Shown here one piece after another: positions 49,808 to 59,788 of a stretch of 64,000 bases of DNA. The DNA comes from an uncultured Alphaproteobacteria bacterium (GTDB lineage Bacteria; Pseudomonadota; Alphaproteobacteria; Rs-D84). The notes under the pieces are model-generated. The model saw only the letters and a list, made by a program, of their open reading frames with translations, had not been told where the DNA came from and ran no database searches. Within the stretch, counting starts at the first letter, position 1, and each line of letters opens with the position of its first letter. The translations under genes were made by a program, and so were the position numbers. The stretch lies in NCBI GenBank assembly GCA_946623825.1, contig CAMORN010000002.1:84237-148236 (forward strand), written 5' to 3'.

Positions 49808-50491
49808 ATGTTTTTAAGAAAAGATAACACATTAAAATGGAAATGGATTGGAATCGGTGCAATTATAACCGCTGTTTTTGTTATGTTTGGTTTGTTTGGA
49901 ATGGATAAAATTTTGCATCAAATAATCCACAGACCAGAATGTAACCCATGGATTGTTGGAAATGGATTTTTATGTGCTGTTGCGGTTATGCTCGGAAAAA
50001 TTTTTAGCACAAAAGTATGGTTGTTTGGTTCTTTGTTTTGGGTTATAGTGTTTTTCTTTTACAAGGCATTTACAAACGAAAATGATTTTAGATATGCTTT
50101 TATAAAAATTAAAAACAGTTATGCTTTTTATGTTTTTGCATCTGTGGTTTCTGCTTTAATTGTGACGGGTATATTGAAATATTTTATTGGTCGTTCAAGA
50201 CCAATGTTATATGACGCACTGGGGATAACAACATTTCGACCATTTATTTGGGATTCTATTTTTAATTCGATGCCATCTGGACACAGCGCCGCTGCGTTTG
50301 CTGGGTTTGTTATGATTGGCATGTTATCACCACGGGTAAAATGGTTGACATGGACATTGGCAATTTTGGTTGCTGTTTCCCGTGTTTATGTTGGCGCACA
50401 TTGGGCATCAGATGTTATATTTGGTGCTTTTATAGGAATGGTTGTTGCCGATATTGTGAAATGGGCGCTTAAAAAAATAAATTCTAAATAG
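49808..50491 (+). CDS. PAP2-family phosphatase
   Basis: KYFIGRSRPML ... PSGHSAAAFA ... SRVYVGAHWASDVIFG. Confidence 0.93.
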   Translation: MFLRKDNTLKWKWIGIGAIITAVFVMFGLFGMDKILHQIIHRPECNPWIVGNGFLCAVAVMLGKIFSTKVWLFGSLFWVIVFFFYKAFTNENDFRYAFIKIKNSYAFYVFASVVSALIVTGILKYFIGRSRPMLYDALGITTFRPFIWDSIFNSMPSGHSAAAFAGFVMIGMLSPRVKWLTWTLAILVAVSRVYVGAHWASDVIFGAFIGMVVADIVKWALKKINSK

Positions 50492-50531
50492 AATTTTGCA
50501 CTTTCGCTGTTTTTGTGATAAAATGCATAGC

Positions 50532-52754
50532 ATGAAAAAGAAACAATCCAATTTCTTGCCTGAAAGTATTTCTATAATGCTGCATAATTTGTTATTGCGC
50601 AGTGGCGGTATTTTATTGTGTTTGATTTCTTTGGTTTTAATATTCGTTTTGTTTTTCTATAACCCGTATCTTGATGGTTTTGCAACGGCCAGTAATTTTG
50701 GAAATCAGGGTATAATTGGATATATTGTTGGTTTTATAAAATATTTTATTGGTTTCTTTCCAACTTTGTTTTTGTTTGCGTGTTTGGGACGCTTTGGGTT
50801 AAGTTTATTTGTTGGTTGGGACGAAGAAAGGGCGCCTGAATATAATTTATTGCGTGGGTTTGTTGGTTTGTGTATTGGCTGTGCGGGATTGGGATTGACG
50901 TTGCCGTCAAAAACATTTGGGGGAATGTTTGGGGCTATTGTTGCGGCTGATATTGCGCCTATATTCGGTGTGTTTTCTTTCCCAATTGGGGTTTTATTGT
51001 TTTCTGTATTTATAATGATGTCTTGTATTTTATTGCATATAAAATGGTATCATGTGAAAAATGCAATAATTACTACTTATAAACTTGCTCGTGTTGTTTT
51101 GTCTGCTTTCCACATAATTGCACCGGTTGAAGAAGAAGCAGAAGACGAAGAATATGAAGAAGAAACCGAAGAAGAAACTGAAGAAGACGATGACGAAGAA
51201 GTTGAAAAAACTGCACCAAAACGTCGCAAGACACCGCGTAAAACACGCAGGGTTGAAGATGAAGAAGACGAAACAGTGGAATATGAATTGCCACCACCTG
51301 AATTGCTTGAAAAATCTGTGTTTAATAAAACTACAATAACGAAAGAAATGAAAGAAAATGCCCAGTTATTGCAGGAACATTTTGAAGAATATAAAATTTT
51401 TGGAAAGATTGTTGGTATAAATCCTGGGCCTGTGATTACACAATATGAATTTGAACCAGAACCGGGGACTCGTGTAGATCAGGTAACAACCACATCAAAA
51501 GATATGACGCGTGCAATGGCTGCGGAACAAATCAGAATTACGCCGATTGCAGGAACACCGTATATTGGTATTGAAATGGAAAATTTAGGTCGCAAACCAA
51601 TTCGTTATCAAACATTGATGTCTAATCCTGTGTTTGTAAATTCTAAATATGCAATACCACTTGCATTGGGGGTCAGCATCAGTGGTGAACCAATGTATTA
51701 TGATTTGGCAAAAATGCCACATATGTTGGTTTCTGGACATACTGGAACTGGTAAATCTGTATTCTTGCAATCTTTGATTACATCTTTTGTTTATCATTTT
51801 ACACCAGACAAGGGTAAATTAATGATTATCGATCCAAAGATGATTGATTTCGCAGTATGGGAAGGGGTGCCACATTTAATTACGCCTGTGATAACGGATG
51901 CAAATGCAGCGGTGAATGCGTTGAAATGGGCTGTGCGTCATATGGACGATCGTTATTTACAATTAAAGAAAATGGGTGTGCGTAATATCGGTGATTATAA
52001 TACCAAGGTGCAATCTCTGCGTGAAAACGGAGAGGTTTTAACCGAACAAGTTATTGTTGGCAAAGACGAAGAAACTGGTGAATTTGAATATGAAACAAAA
52101 GAAGTTGATTTGTCAGATATGCCATACCTTGTAATCATTATTGACGAGGTTGCAGATTTGATGTCTGTTGCACGTAAAGATGTTGAAAATTGTGTTCAAC
52201 GTTTGGCGGCCAAGGCGCGTGCTGCCGGTATCCATTTGATTTTGGCGACCCAGCGTCCATCTGCAGACGTTATCACGGGTGTTATTAAATCTAATTTCCC
52301 AACCCGTCTGTCATTCCATGCACGTTCCAACCTTGATTCTATAACTGCATTGGGTGAAAAGGGTGCTGAAAATCTGTTAAAGATGGGTGATATGTTATTC
52401 AGTGAATCTGGTCGTCCATTGGTTCGTATCCACGCCGCTTTCGTAGATGACCCTGAATTAAAACGTATTGCTGATTATTGGCGTGATCAGGGTGAACCAA
52501 CTTATGTTGATGGTGTCACAGATGCGGAAGCCACAGATGATGTTGCAGAATTTACATCTTCTAAAGAAGCAAAATCAAATGATTTATATGAACAAGCAAT
52601 CGAAATTGTAAGACGCGATAAACGTCCAACAACATCTTATCTGCAAAGAAGATTGGGAATTGGTTATAATAAAGCTGCCACTTTGATAGAACGTATGGAG
52701 GCAGAAGGTATCGTCAGTGTACCGGGGCCTGGTGGTAAAAGAACAATATTATAA
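50532..52754 (+). CDS. ftsK: DNA translocase FtsK
   Basis: 4 TM segments, acidic linker, GHTGTGKSV, VIIIDEVADLM, C-terminal gamma winged helix. Confidence 0.95.
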   Translation: MKKKQSNFLPESISIMLHNLLLRSGGILLCLISLVLIFVLFFYNPYLDGFATASNFGNQGIIGYIVGFIKYFIGFFPTLFLFACLGRFGLSLFVGWDEERAPEYNLLRGFVGLCIGCAGLGLTLPSKTFGGMFGAIVAADIAPIFGVFSFPIGVLLFSVFIMMSCILLHIKWYHVKNAIITTYKLARVVLSAFHIIAPVEEEAEDEEYEEETEEETEEDDDEEVEKTAPKRRKTPRKTRRVEDEEDETVEYELPPPELLEKSVFNKTTITKEMKENAQLLQEHFEEYKIFGKIVGINPGPVITQYEFEPEPGTRVDQVTTTSKDMTRAMAAEQIRITPIAGTPYIGIEMENLGRKPIRYQTLMSNPVFVNSKYAIPLALGVSISGEPMYYDLAKMPHMLVSGHTGTGKSVFLQSLITSFVYHFTPDKGKLMIIDPKMIDFAVWEGVPHLITPVITDANAAVNALKWAVRHMDDRYLQLKKMGVRNIGDYNTKVQSLRENGEVLTEQVIVGKDEETGEFEYETKEVDLSDMPYLVIIIDEVADLMSVARKDVENCVQRLAAKARAAGIHLILATQRPSADVITGVIKSNFPTRLSFHARSNLDSITALGEKGAENLLKMGDMLFSESGRPLVRIHAAFVDDPELKRIADYWRDQGEPTYVDGVTDAEATDDVAEFTSSKEAKSNDLYEQAIEIVRRDKRPTTSYLQRRLGIGYNKAATLIERMEAEGIVSVPGPGGKRTIL

Positions 52755-52834
52755 ATTTATACTTTTTTTACTTTTTGTCTTTTTTATGGGGCTTTTTTAT
52801 GGTATAATTAAGCAAAAGTGAAAGGAGTTTTTTA

Positions 52835-54127
52835 ATGAAAAAATCTGTGATTGCATTGGCTTTGGTTGGTATTATGCCTATGTTGGCGGCAAATGGCGCA
52901 ACATATCGTTCTTCGTCAAGTGCTGGTGTAAAAGGTAATACATACAAGGCAAAATCGTCTGGCGGATACAAAAATACAATTACAAATAATTTTTATTATA
53001 ACGCTGGTTCTTCTCGCGGTGCATATGTAAATCGTACACCTTATCAGGGATACAGCGAAGATTCTTATGCCAGACCAACACGTGTAAAGGTTGCTGATAA
53101 AAAAACAACAACCAGAAGAAGCGTTAAAACACAAGAACGTAAATTCTTCTTGGCACACCCTTTCTTTCAACCATTAAAGGGTAGATTTGGTTCTGTCACA
53201 GATGTTTCTTATTCAAAAGGTGCAACTAATTTTACATTGTTAAACGCAAATATCAGAGATTTGGATGCAGCATCTCCAACCGTTGGTAATACTGCAAAAG
53301 GTTTAACATTTTCAACTGATTTGAAAGCAAAAGAAATCACAACTCAATTCGCAGTCAAAGAAGATATCAGTTATGGTTTGACTGATAAATTGGCTTTGAT
53401 GTTGATGGCGCAATACGACAAAACAGATATGGAAGTAAAAGATTGGTCAGACGGCAGCACAGGAACAAAAACTTCTACATCTGGATTAAATATATTCGGT
53501 ATTGGTTTACAGGGACGTTTCTTGGATACGCCTGATTATATCGGTATGTTGTCTGGTTATTTCCAGCATCAAAAAGATGCAGCAAATACTTTGATGGCTG
53601 AATTGAAATTGGGAACAAAAATTGAACGTTTCACATTGTATGGTTTGGCACGTGCATCTTATTCTAAATTAGATAACAAGGGTGCATACGGTGCATATAT
53701 GAAAGAAGGTAATGGTGATTGGTTTATGTTGTCATACCAATTAGATACAGACAGTGTATTCCAAGCAGAAGGTGGTATCGGTGCATTTGCTGTGTTTAAT
53801 AAATATATGACCGGAAAGGCAGAATTGACATACGGTTCATACGATTGGCATGAACAAATGAATTTGCGTGGCGAAATTGGTTTCCAACCAGGCGACAGTT
53901 TCGCAATCAATTTATACGCCAGCACATCTTTGTATGATTCTGCCAAGGGTAAAACAAAGACATATATAAATTACGATGTAAACCCAGATGCTATACCTGA
54001 CACATCTGCTTTGCCGGCAGACCAACAGATAGACGCCAATTCTAAATTGTTGTACACATATGGTGATTACAAAATCAACAAATACAACGAATGGAAAATC
54101 GGGGTTCAGGGTATTTTGTATTTCTAA
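52835..54127 (+). CDS. Putative outer-membrane beta-barrel protein
   Basis: Signal peptide; alternating beta pattern; C-terminal aromatic ...WKIGVQGILYF. Confidence 0.65.
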   Translation: MKKSVIALALVGIMPMLAANGATYRSSSSAGVKGNTYKAKSSGGYKNTITNNFYYNAGSSRGAYVNRTPYQGYSEDSYARPTRVKVADKKTTTRRSVKTQERKFFLAHPFFQPLKGRFGSVTDVSYSKGATNFTLLNANIRDLDAASPTVGNTAKGLTFSTDLKAKEITTQFAVKEDISYGLTDKLALMLMAQYDKTDMEVKDWSDGSTGTKTSTSGLNIFGIGLQGRFLDTPDYIGMLSGYFQHQKDAANTLMAELKLGTKIERFTLYGLARASYSKLDNKGAYGAYMKEGNGDWFMLSYQLDTDSVFQAEGGIGAFAVFNKYMTGKAELTYGSYDWHEQMNLRGEIGFQPGDSFAINLYASTSLYDSAKGKTKTYINYDVNPDAIPDTSALPADQQIDANSKLLYTYGDYKINKYNEWKIGVQGILYF

Positions 54128-54145
54128 TCTAAGTGGGGTGTTTTC

Positions 54146-54979
54146 GTGAAAAAATATTTGTTGTTTTTCATTGGTGCTTTTTGTGTCTTGAATTCATCTT
54201 TCGCAGAAGAAGTTGTATTGTCAGATACATACGCGGCAGATGATAGTTACAGTGTTGAAGAACCACTGCCAACAACATCAAACACCAATCATAAACAACA
54301 GATAAAACCAGCTATTAAAAATATGTTGGTGAACGATACATCTGACCCGTTATATTTTATCGGTGATAATCAATTTTTATCCGATACATTTGTTTATTTT
54401 TATGATGAACATATGCGTTTGGGACAATATATTGGTTATGGTATAAATAACAATTTTACTGTTCATGCAAATATGCATTATCAATTTGATTTTTCAGGTG
54501 AACATGGAAATGGTTTTTCTGCAACTGAATTTGGTGGTGAATATCGTATGAACCACGGAACTGGCCGTATGCGTCTGATTTCAGATGCTTTGTTTGGATT
54601 AAAGGCGTGGGGTTCATCACATGTCAGAACACCTGAATACGCAGATTCATCTTATTATGCTGGACTTCGTTTCGGTCGTCAGTATACTGGTATAACTTTG
54701 TCTGGAACTATTAAATCAACTTGGGTGTTTGATAATGCACGTGGTTTATCTTATATAGATTTTATTCCAGAAGCATATTTCCGTTTTCAATATGATTTGC
54801 GTGCCGGTATCGGATTTAATTTGCGTAAATCTACAAACACACATTTGTTGGATAACCAAGAATGGTTGAATTTAAAATTCTTGCGTCAATATGGAAACAC
54901 ACAATATGTTGGACATGTTGATTATGAATTAGACAAGGGTAAATTCCAACTTGGCTTTGATGTAAAAGTTTTGTTCTAA
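54146..54979 (+). CDS. Putative outer-membrane beta-barrel protein
   Basis: Signal peptide; beta-strand pattern; terminal ...FQLGFDVKVLF. Confidence 0.6.
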   Translation: MKKYLLFFIGAFCVLNSSFAEEVVLSDTYAADDSYSVEEPLPTTSNTNHKQQIKPAIKNMLVNDTSDPLYFIGDNQFLSDTFVYFYDEHMRLGQYIGYGINNNFTVHANMHYQFDFSGEHGNGFSATEFGGEYRMNHGTGRMRLISDALFGLKAWGSSHVRTPEYADSSYYAGLRFGRQYTGITLSGTIKSTWVFDNARGLSYIDFIPEAYFRFQYDLRAGIGFNLRKSTNTHLLDNQEWLNLKFLRQYGNTQYVGHVDYELDKGKFQLGFDVKVLF

Positions 54980-56235
54980 GATTTTTTTCTGAAAGAATTC
55001 CAATAATCAAAACGTTTTTTGATTTCACGTTCAAAACCGCGTTCGACGGGATGATAAAAACTTTCTCGTTTCATGCCATCTGGGAAACAATTTTGTCCGC
55101 TACAACCAGATTCAGTTTCAGGGTCATAAACATAACCGTCCCCGTATCCCATGTTTTTCATCATTTTGGTTGGTGCGTTTAATATGTTTTTTGGTGGCAT
55201 TAAACTGCCTGTGTTTCTTGCAGATGAATAAGAAGCAGATTGTGCCTTATATGCAGAAATACTTTTTGGTGCGGTTGCAAGATATATAACCAATTCGGTT
55301 ATTGCTATGTCGCCTTCTGGGGAACCCATGCGTTCATAAATCTGCCAAGCGGACAGGGAAATTTGCATTGCGTTCGGATCTGCCAGACCAACATCTTCCA
55401 TTGCAAAACGTGTTAAACGACGCAAAATATATCGTGGGTCTTGACCTGAAATCATCATGCGTGCAACCCAATATAATGCCGCATCTGTATCAGATGAACG
55501 CAAAGATTTATGAACCGCAGATATTAAATTATAATGTTCGTCACCAGATTTATCAGACATTGGTGCACGTTTTTGAATAGCTTTATCTAATTCGTCTGGA
55601 CTTAAATTTTTCTTAAATTTTGCACCTGCAATGTATTCAACACTGTTTAACAAGAATCTTGCATCACCGTCAGACATTTGGGCCAGATGAATTTTAGCGT
55701 CTTTGTCTAAAGGTAATTTTTTATCTAAAAATTTTTCAGCACGTTCAATTAAAGTCAATAAATCTGCCGTAGACAGCGGTTTTAATACCCCAATGTGACA
55801 TCTGGATAATAACGCGTTGTTCAAATTAAAACTTGGGTTTTCAGTTGTTGCACCAACAAACACAACCGTACCATCTTCAAGGTATGGCAACAATGTATCT
55901 TGTTGTGTTTTGTTGAATCTGTGAATTTCATCTATGAATAATAATGTGTTACGACCGATGTCGTGATTCATACGCGCGGCGTCCATCGCCTTTTTTATAT
56001 CGGCTGTTCCAGAAAATACCGCAGACATAGGAACAAAATCCATATCTATTGAATTAGCAAGTGCGCGTGCAATTGTTGTTTTTCCACATCCCGGCGGCCC
56101 CCATAAAATCAAATTAGATAAATTGTTTGTTTCAACCATACGACGAACCAAGCCGTTTTCGCCCAATAAATCGGTTTGGCCAACAATTTCGTCTATTGTT
56201 TTTGGACGCATTAAATCTGCAAGTGGTCTTGTCAT
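54976..56235 (-). CDS. rarA: Replication-associated recombination protein A (RarA/MgsA AAA+ ATPase)
   Basis: RPLADLMRPKTIDEIVGQ, WGPPGCGKTTIARALA, FIDEIHRFNKTQQD. Confidence 0.95.
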   Translation of the reverse strand: MTRPLADLMRPKTIDEIVGQTDLLGENGLVRRMVETNNLSNLILWGPPGCGKTTIARALANSIDMDFVPMSAVFSGTADIKKAMDAARMNHDIGRNTLLFIDEIHRFNKTQQDTLLPYLEDGTVVFVGATTENPSFNLNNALLSRCHIGVLKPLSTADLLTLIERAEKFLDKKLPLDKDAKIHLAQMSDGDARFLLNSVEYIAGAKFKKNLSPDELDKAIQKRAPMSDKSGDEHYNLISAVHKSLRSSDTDAALYWVARMMISGQDPRYILRRLTRFAMEDVGLADPNAMQISLSAWQIYERMGSPEGDIAITELVIYLATAPKSISAYKAQSASYSSARNTGSLMPPKNILNAPTKMMKNMGYGDGYVYDPETESGCSGQNCFPDGMKRESFYHPVERGFEREIKKRFDYWNSFRKKS

Positions 56236-56305
56236 TTTACTTTTATTTTATTTAATGTTTATTTGTGATATAATTATTGTATTAAATAATGAAAGGATTA
56301 TCAAG

Positions 56306-56665
56306 TTGGTAAATAAAAATTCTGATTTTGCATTGGCTGTGGCAAATTTAGCCGCTGCCGCTATATCTGCAAATCCAAAATTATCAATGCAAGATGCTGT
56401 GAAACAAGCCAGAGAAATGTTAGCAAGCAGTTCATTGACAAAACAACAGATTGCAGATTCTGTAACCGATGATGCTATCCAATGTTTTGAAGACGGGACA
56501 TGGCATATCATGTTGAAAAGATATATAAAAAGAAAATTCAATTTAACACCACAACAATATTGTAATAAATGGGGGTTGCCAACAAATTATCCATTTGTTG
56601 CAAAAAATTATTCTGTTAAACGTTCTAAAATTGCAAAGAAAAATGGTTTTGGAAAATCTAAATAA
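56306..56665 (+). CDS. MucR/Ros-family regulator-like protein lacking canonical zinc ligands (TTG start inferred)
   Basis: IQCFEDGTWHIMLKRYIKRKFNLTPQQYCNKWGLPTNYPFVAKNYSVKRSKIAKKNGFGK matches the MucR C-terminal domain. Confidence 0.83.
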   Translation: MVNKNSDFALAVANLAAAAISANPKLSMQDAVKQAREMLASSSLTKQQIADSVTDDAIQCFEDGTWHIMLKRYIKRKFNLTPQQYCNKWGLPTNYPFVAKNYSVKRSKIAKKNGFGKSK

Positions 56666-56682
56666 AAAATAAGGTTGCTGAT

Positions 56683-58680
56683 ATGAAAGTATATGTGAAT
56701 TATGAAAACAGTGGTTGGAAAAAATACGAAATAGATTTTGAAAAAATTGCATCTGCGGCTGTTTCTGCCGTACACAAAGATTCTGAAGTTTCAATTACTT
56801 TGGTTAATGATAAACAAATTCACAAATTAAATAAACAATATCGCAACATGGATAAACCAACAAATGTTTTGTCTTTTGAATTGGGGGACGATGTTTTGTT
56901 GGGTGATATTTTTATATCTTTGGATACGGTTAAAAGGGAAGCAAAGGAAGCAAATATATCTGTTGAAGAACACACTGCACACATGATTGTTCATGGTATG
57001 TTGCATTTGCAGGGATATGACCATATCACAGATGACGAAGCAAATGTGATGGAGGCAAAAGAAATAAAAATATTGAAAAAATTAGGATATAAAAATCCGT
57101 ATGCAGATAATATCAATGATGAAAAAATGAATCTTATAGAAAAAATAAAAACTTTTAAAATCAGAGAAAACAGTTTTGCCCAATATTCTTTGTTTGCTTT
57201 CTTGGGTATACTGACTTCTTTTGGTTTTGCACCATTTCATTTGTGGGTGTTTGCATTGTTGGGTATTGGGTTAATGTATTACAACATAACAAAATATAAA
57301 AGACATATCAGTTTTATGAAGGCTTGGTTGAATACATCTGTGTTTGGCGCTTTTTATGGTATGGCGATGTTTTGGTGGGTGTTGAATTCAATTTATGTTG
57401 TCCCAGAATTGGCGCGTCAATTTGCAATTTGGACCGTGCCTGGTTTAATTGGTATTGGTTTAATATGCGGAATTATTTTGTCGATTCCATTTGCAGTTAT
57501 CAGATATCTGGAACGCAAACCGGCACAAAGGGTGATTTTGTTTGCTGCAAGCTGGGCACTTGTACTGTGGTTGCGTGAATGGTTTTTAACAGGTTTTCCA
57601 TGGAATCCGATTTCTAATATATTTATGAATTTACCAATGGTTGTGAATTCAATGTCTTTGTGGGGGGCGTTGGGTTTAAGTTTTGTAATTATTGGTTTTG
57701 TTGCATCAATTGTAGAAATTATCAGATTTCATAAATCAAAATCTGTATTGTTCACATTGTTTATGTTTGTATTTTTGTTTGTTGTTGGTTGTGTTTATGG
57801 GTGTCGTAATATGCAATTTGCAACAATGAAAAATATTGATAATGTTCCAGTTATCAGAATCGTGCAACCGGCGGCTTCTGCCGTATACAAGCTGCCAACA
57901 TCACGTGAAGATGCGCGTAATATTGCGGAACAAAAAATTCGTGATTTGTTTGTTTGGGCGACAAAAGATACATCTGTTAGACCTGATATAATTGTGTATC
58001 CTGAAACTGCATATCCATATATGGTTGTTGATGATAATTTTCCATTATCCAGAATTTTAAACACAAATGTTATTATGGGTGTGAATTCTTATAAAGATGG
58101 AAAACAATATAATTCTTTGGTTGTTGCAGATAAAAAAGGTGTAATTAAACATTTGTATAGCAAATCTCATCTGGTTCCGTTCGGTGAATACAGACCGTTT
58201 GGTGATATTATTCCAACACCGGGACAGTTGGCTTCTGGAAATGGAATGGAAATTATAACAATAAATACAGAAAAGGGTGATTTTGTTTTTGCGCCTGCGA
58301 TTTGTTATGAAATTATATTTTCTGATTCTTTGGTTCCACGGGGCAGTGCACCACAAGCAATTATCAACATAACAAATGATACATGGTTTGGTATGACCCC
58401 AGGTGTGTTTCAGCATTTAGACATGGTTCGCAGATATGCAATAGAATCTGGGTTGCCAATTATTCGTGCGAATTATTCTGGAATAAGCGCTTTTGTTGCA
58501 AGTGATGGTAATGTTGAATCATTTATTCCTGTTGCTCAAAATGGCAGTTTAGATGGTTTTGTTTGGGGAAATCATATCACTCCATACAGAATTATTGGTC
58601 GTGATTTATGTATGATATTTATTTTGCTGTTTTCAATAATTGCTTCAATATCCATATCCGTATTTCAGAAGAAAGATTAG
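56683..58680 (+). CDS. Fusion protein: YbeY endoribonuclease (N-term) + apolipoprotein N-acyltransferase Lnt (C-term)
   Basis: YbeY HGMLHLQGYDH at the N-terminus; from about codon 149 Lnt TM segments and nitrilase domain (VYPETAYPY, YSKSHLVPFGEYRPF, APAICYEIIF) in one open frame. Confidence 0.9.
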   Translation: MKVYVNYENSGWKKYEIDFEKIASAAVSAVHKDSEVSITLVNDKQIHKLNKQYRNMDKPTNVLSFELGDDVLLGDIFISLDTVKREAKEANISVEEHTAHMIVHGMLHLQGYDHITDDEANVMEAKEIKILKKLGYKNPYADNINDEKMNLIEKIKTFKIRENSFAQYSLFAFLGILTSFGFAPFHLWVFALLGIGLMYYNITKYKRHISFMKAWLNTSVFGAFYGMAMFWWVLNSIYVVPELARQFAIWTVPGLIGIGLICGIILSIPFAVIRYLERKPAQRVILFAASWALVLWLREWFLTGFPWNPISNIFMNLPMVVNSMSLWGALGLSFVIIGFVASIVEIIRFHKSKSVLFTLFMFVFLFVVGCVYGCRNMQFATMKNIDNVPVIRIVQPAASAVYKLPTSREDARNIAEQKIRDLFVWATKDTSVRPDIIVYPETAYPYMVVDDNFPLSRILNTNVIMGVNSYKDGKQYNSLVVADKKGVIKHLYSKSHLVPFGEYRPFGDIIPTPGQLASGNGMEIITINTEKGDFVFAPAICYEIIFSDSLVPRGSAPQAIINITNDTWFGMTPGVFQHLDMVRRYAIESGLPIIRANYSGISAFVASDGNVESFIPVAQNGSLDGFVWGNHITPYRIIGRDLCMIFILLFSIIASISISVFQKKD

Positions 58681-58831
58681 AATCAGTTTTTCTTTCTTCA
58701 TCTATATCTTTGATTATAGATGCGACAGATTTCTTTTGTTGTTTTGCGATATCTTGCAGAACAACAAAGAATTCTTGTTCAATTGAAATGCTGGTTTGAT
58801 GTCCAGAAAGAGAAATTGAAATTTTTTTCAT
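58619..58831 (-). CDS. Ribbon-helix-helix (RHH_4-type) protein
   Basis: MKKISISLSGHQTSISIEQEFFVVLQDIAKQQKKSVASIIKDIDEERKTDSNLSSEIRIWIL. Confidence 0.8.
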   Translation of the reverse strand: MKKISISLSGHQTSISIEQEFFVVLQDIAKQQKKSVASIIKDIDEERKTDSNLSSEIRIWILKQLLKTAK

Positions 58832-58832
58832 T

Positions 58833-59267
58833 TTATATTTTTCCAATAATTAAACAATCTGTCATTGCGCGATAGCAATCATCGTATTTGCGTAAAACAT
58901 TTAATGTTAAGTTGTCCAACATATAACAGGTACCAAGCGCATCTGTGGCAAACCAAAATAAATCATTTCTGCCGAATACGATTTTGCCAAATAAATTTTT
59001 ATTTCCAACCAATTCTTTGTTTATATCAAGAATAGAAGGGACAGGGAATTTTGTTCCGCGTTCAATTTCTTCGGGACCAAAAATATATGCAGATGACATC
59101 GTTATACCAGATGTTTCTTTGTATAAATCGAGTAAGAATTTTGGCAACATAGACACACGCGCCTGTTGAAATTTTGTGTTTAATAAAGCCAACGAATTTA
59201 TATCTTTTGCTGGATTTATTTTTGCACCACGCGATTTCATCAAAGAAAGAAATTCTGTCGTATTCAT
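58833..59267 (-). CDS. SMI1/KNR4 (SUKH)-like protein
   Basis: LPKFLLDLYKETSGITMSSAYIFGPEEIERG ... IVFGRNDLFWFATD pattern. Confidence 0.6.
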   Translation of the reverse strand: MNTTEFLSLMKSRGAKINPAKDINSLALLNTKFQQARVSMLPKFLLDLYKETSGITMSSAYIFGPEEIERGTKFPVPSILDINKELVGNKNLFGKIVFGRNDLFWFATDALGTCYMLDNLTLNVLRKYDDCYRAMTDCLIIGKI

Positions 59268-59268
59268 G

Positions 59269-59778
59269 TTATTCGTTCCCCCGTGATGAATTTATGAAAC
59301 TGATTGCAGATTCACTTAATCTGTCAGATGTCGCGTTTCCTCCAACCCCGCCACCGCCAAGGTGTGTTGTTAAATAAATCTTTTTCTTTGGGTTTGGTAA
59401 AAATACGGTTTTTGCATCACTTTGGTCTATTATAAATTTATCAAGATTATGGCTATGTGGGAAAGTCAGACATAAAAACATATTATCTATACTTAATTCG
59501 CCACCCCATACAATCGGTATTCTGAAACGCAAAGATGTGTTTTCAGGCATGCTTTTTCCCATAACTAAATTTATAAATTCTTCTTGAGATAGATTCATAA
59601 AAGCGATTTCTTCAAAAGAATCTGTCAAAGATTCTAGAAATTTACGTCTTAAAACAGTATATTTTTTAAACCAATCTGGGTCCATAACACAACGTTTTGG
59701 TGAATATTCCATAACTGGCATATCATCCATGCCCATCAACGTTAATTTGTTTATTGCAGAAGCTTCATTTAATTGCAT
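59269..59778 (-). CDS. Hypothetical protein with Gly-rich C-terminal segment
   Basis: 169-aa ORF with tight spacing to both neighbours; THLGGGGVGGNATSDRLSESAISFINSSRGNE. Confidence 0.65.
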   Translation of the reverse strand: MQLNEASAINKLTLMGMDDMPVMEYSPKRCVMDPDWFKKYTVLRRKFLESLTDSFEEIAFMNLSQEEFINLVMGKSMPENTSLRFRIPIVWGGELSIDNMFLCLTFPHSHNLDKFIIDQSDAKTVFLPNPKKKIYLTTHLGGGGVGGNATSDRLSESAISFINSSRGNE

Positions 59779-59788
59779 TTATTCACCA

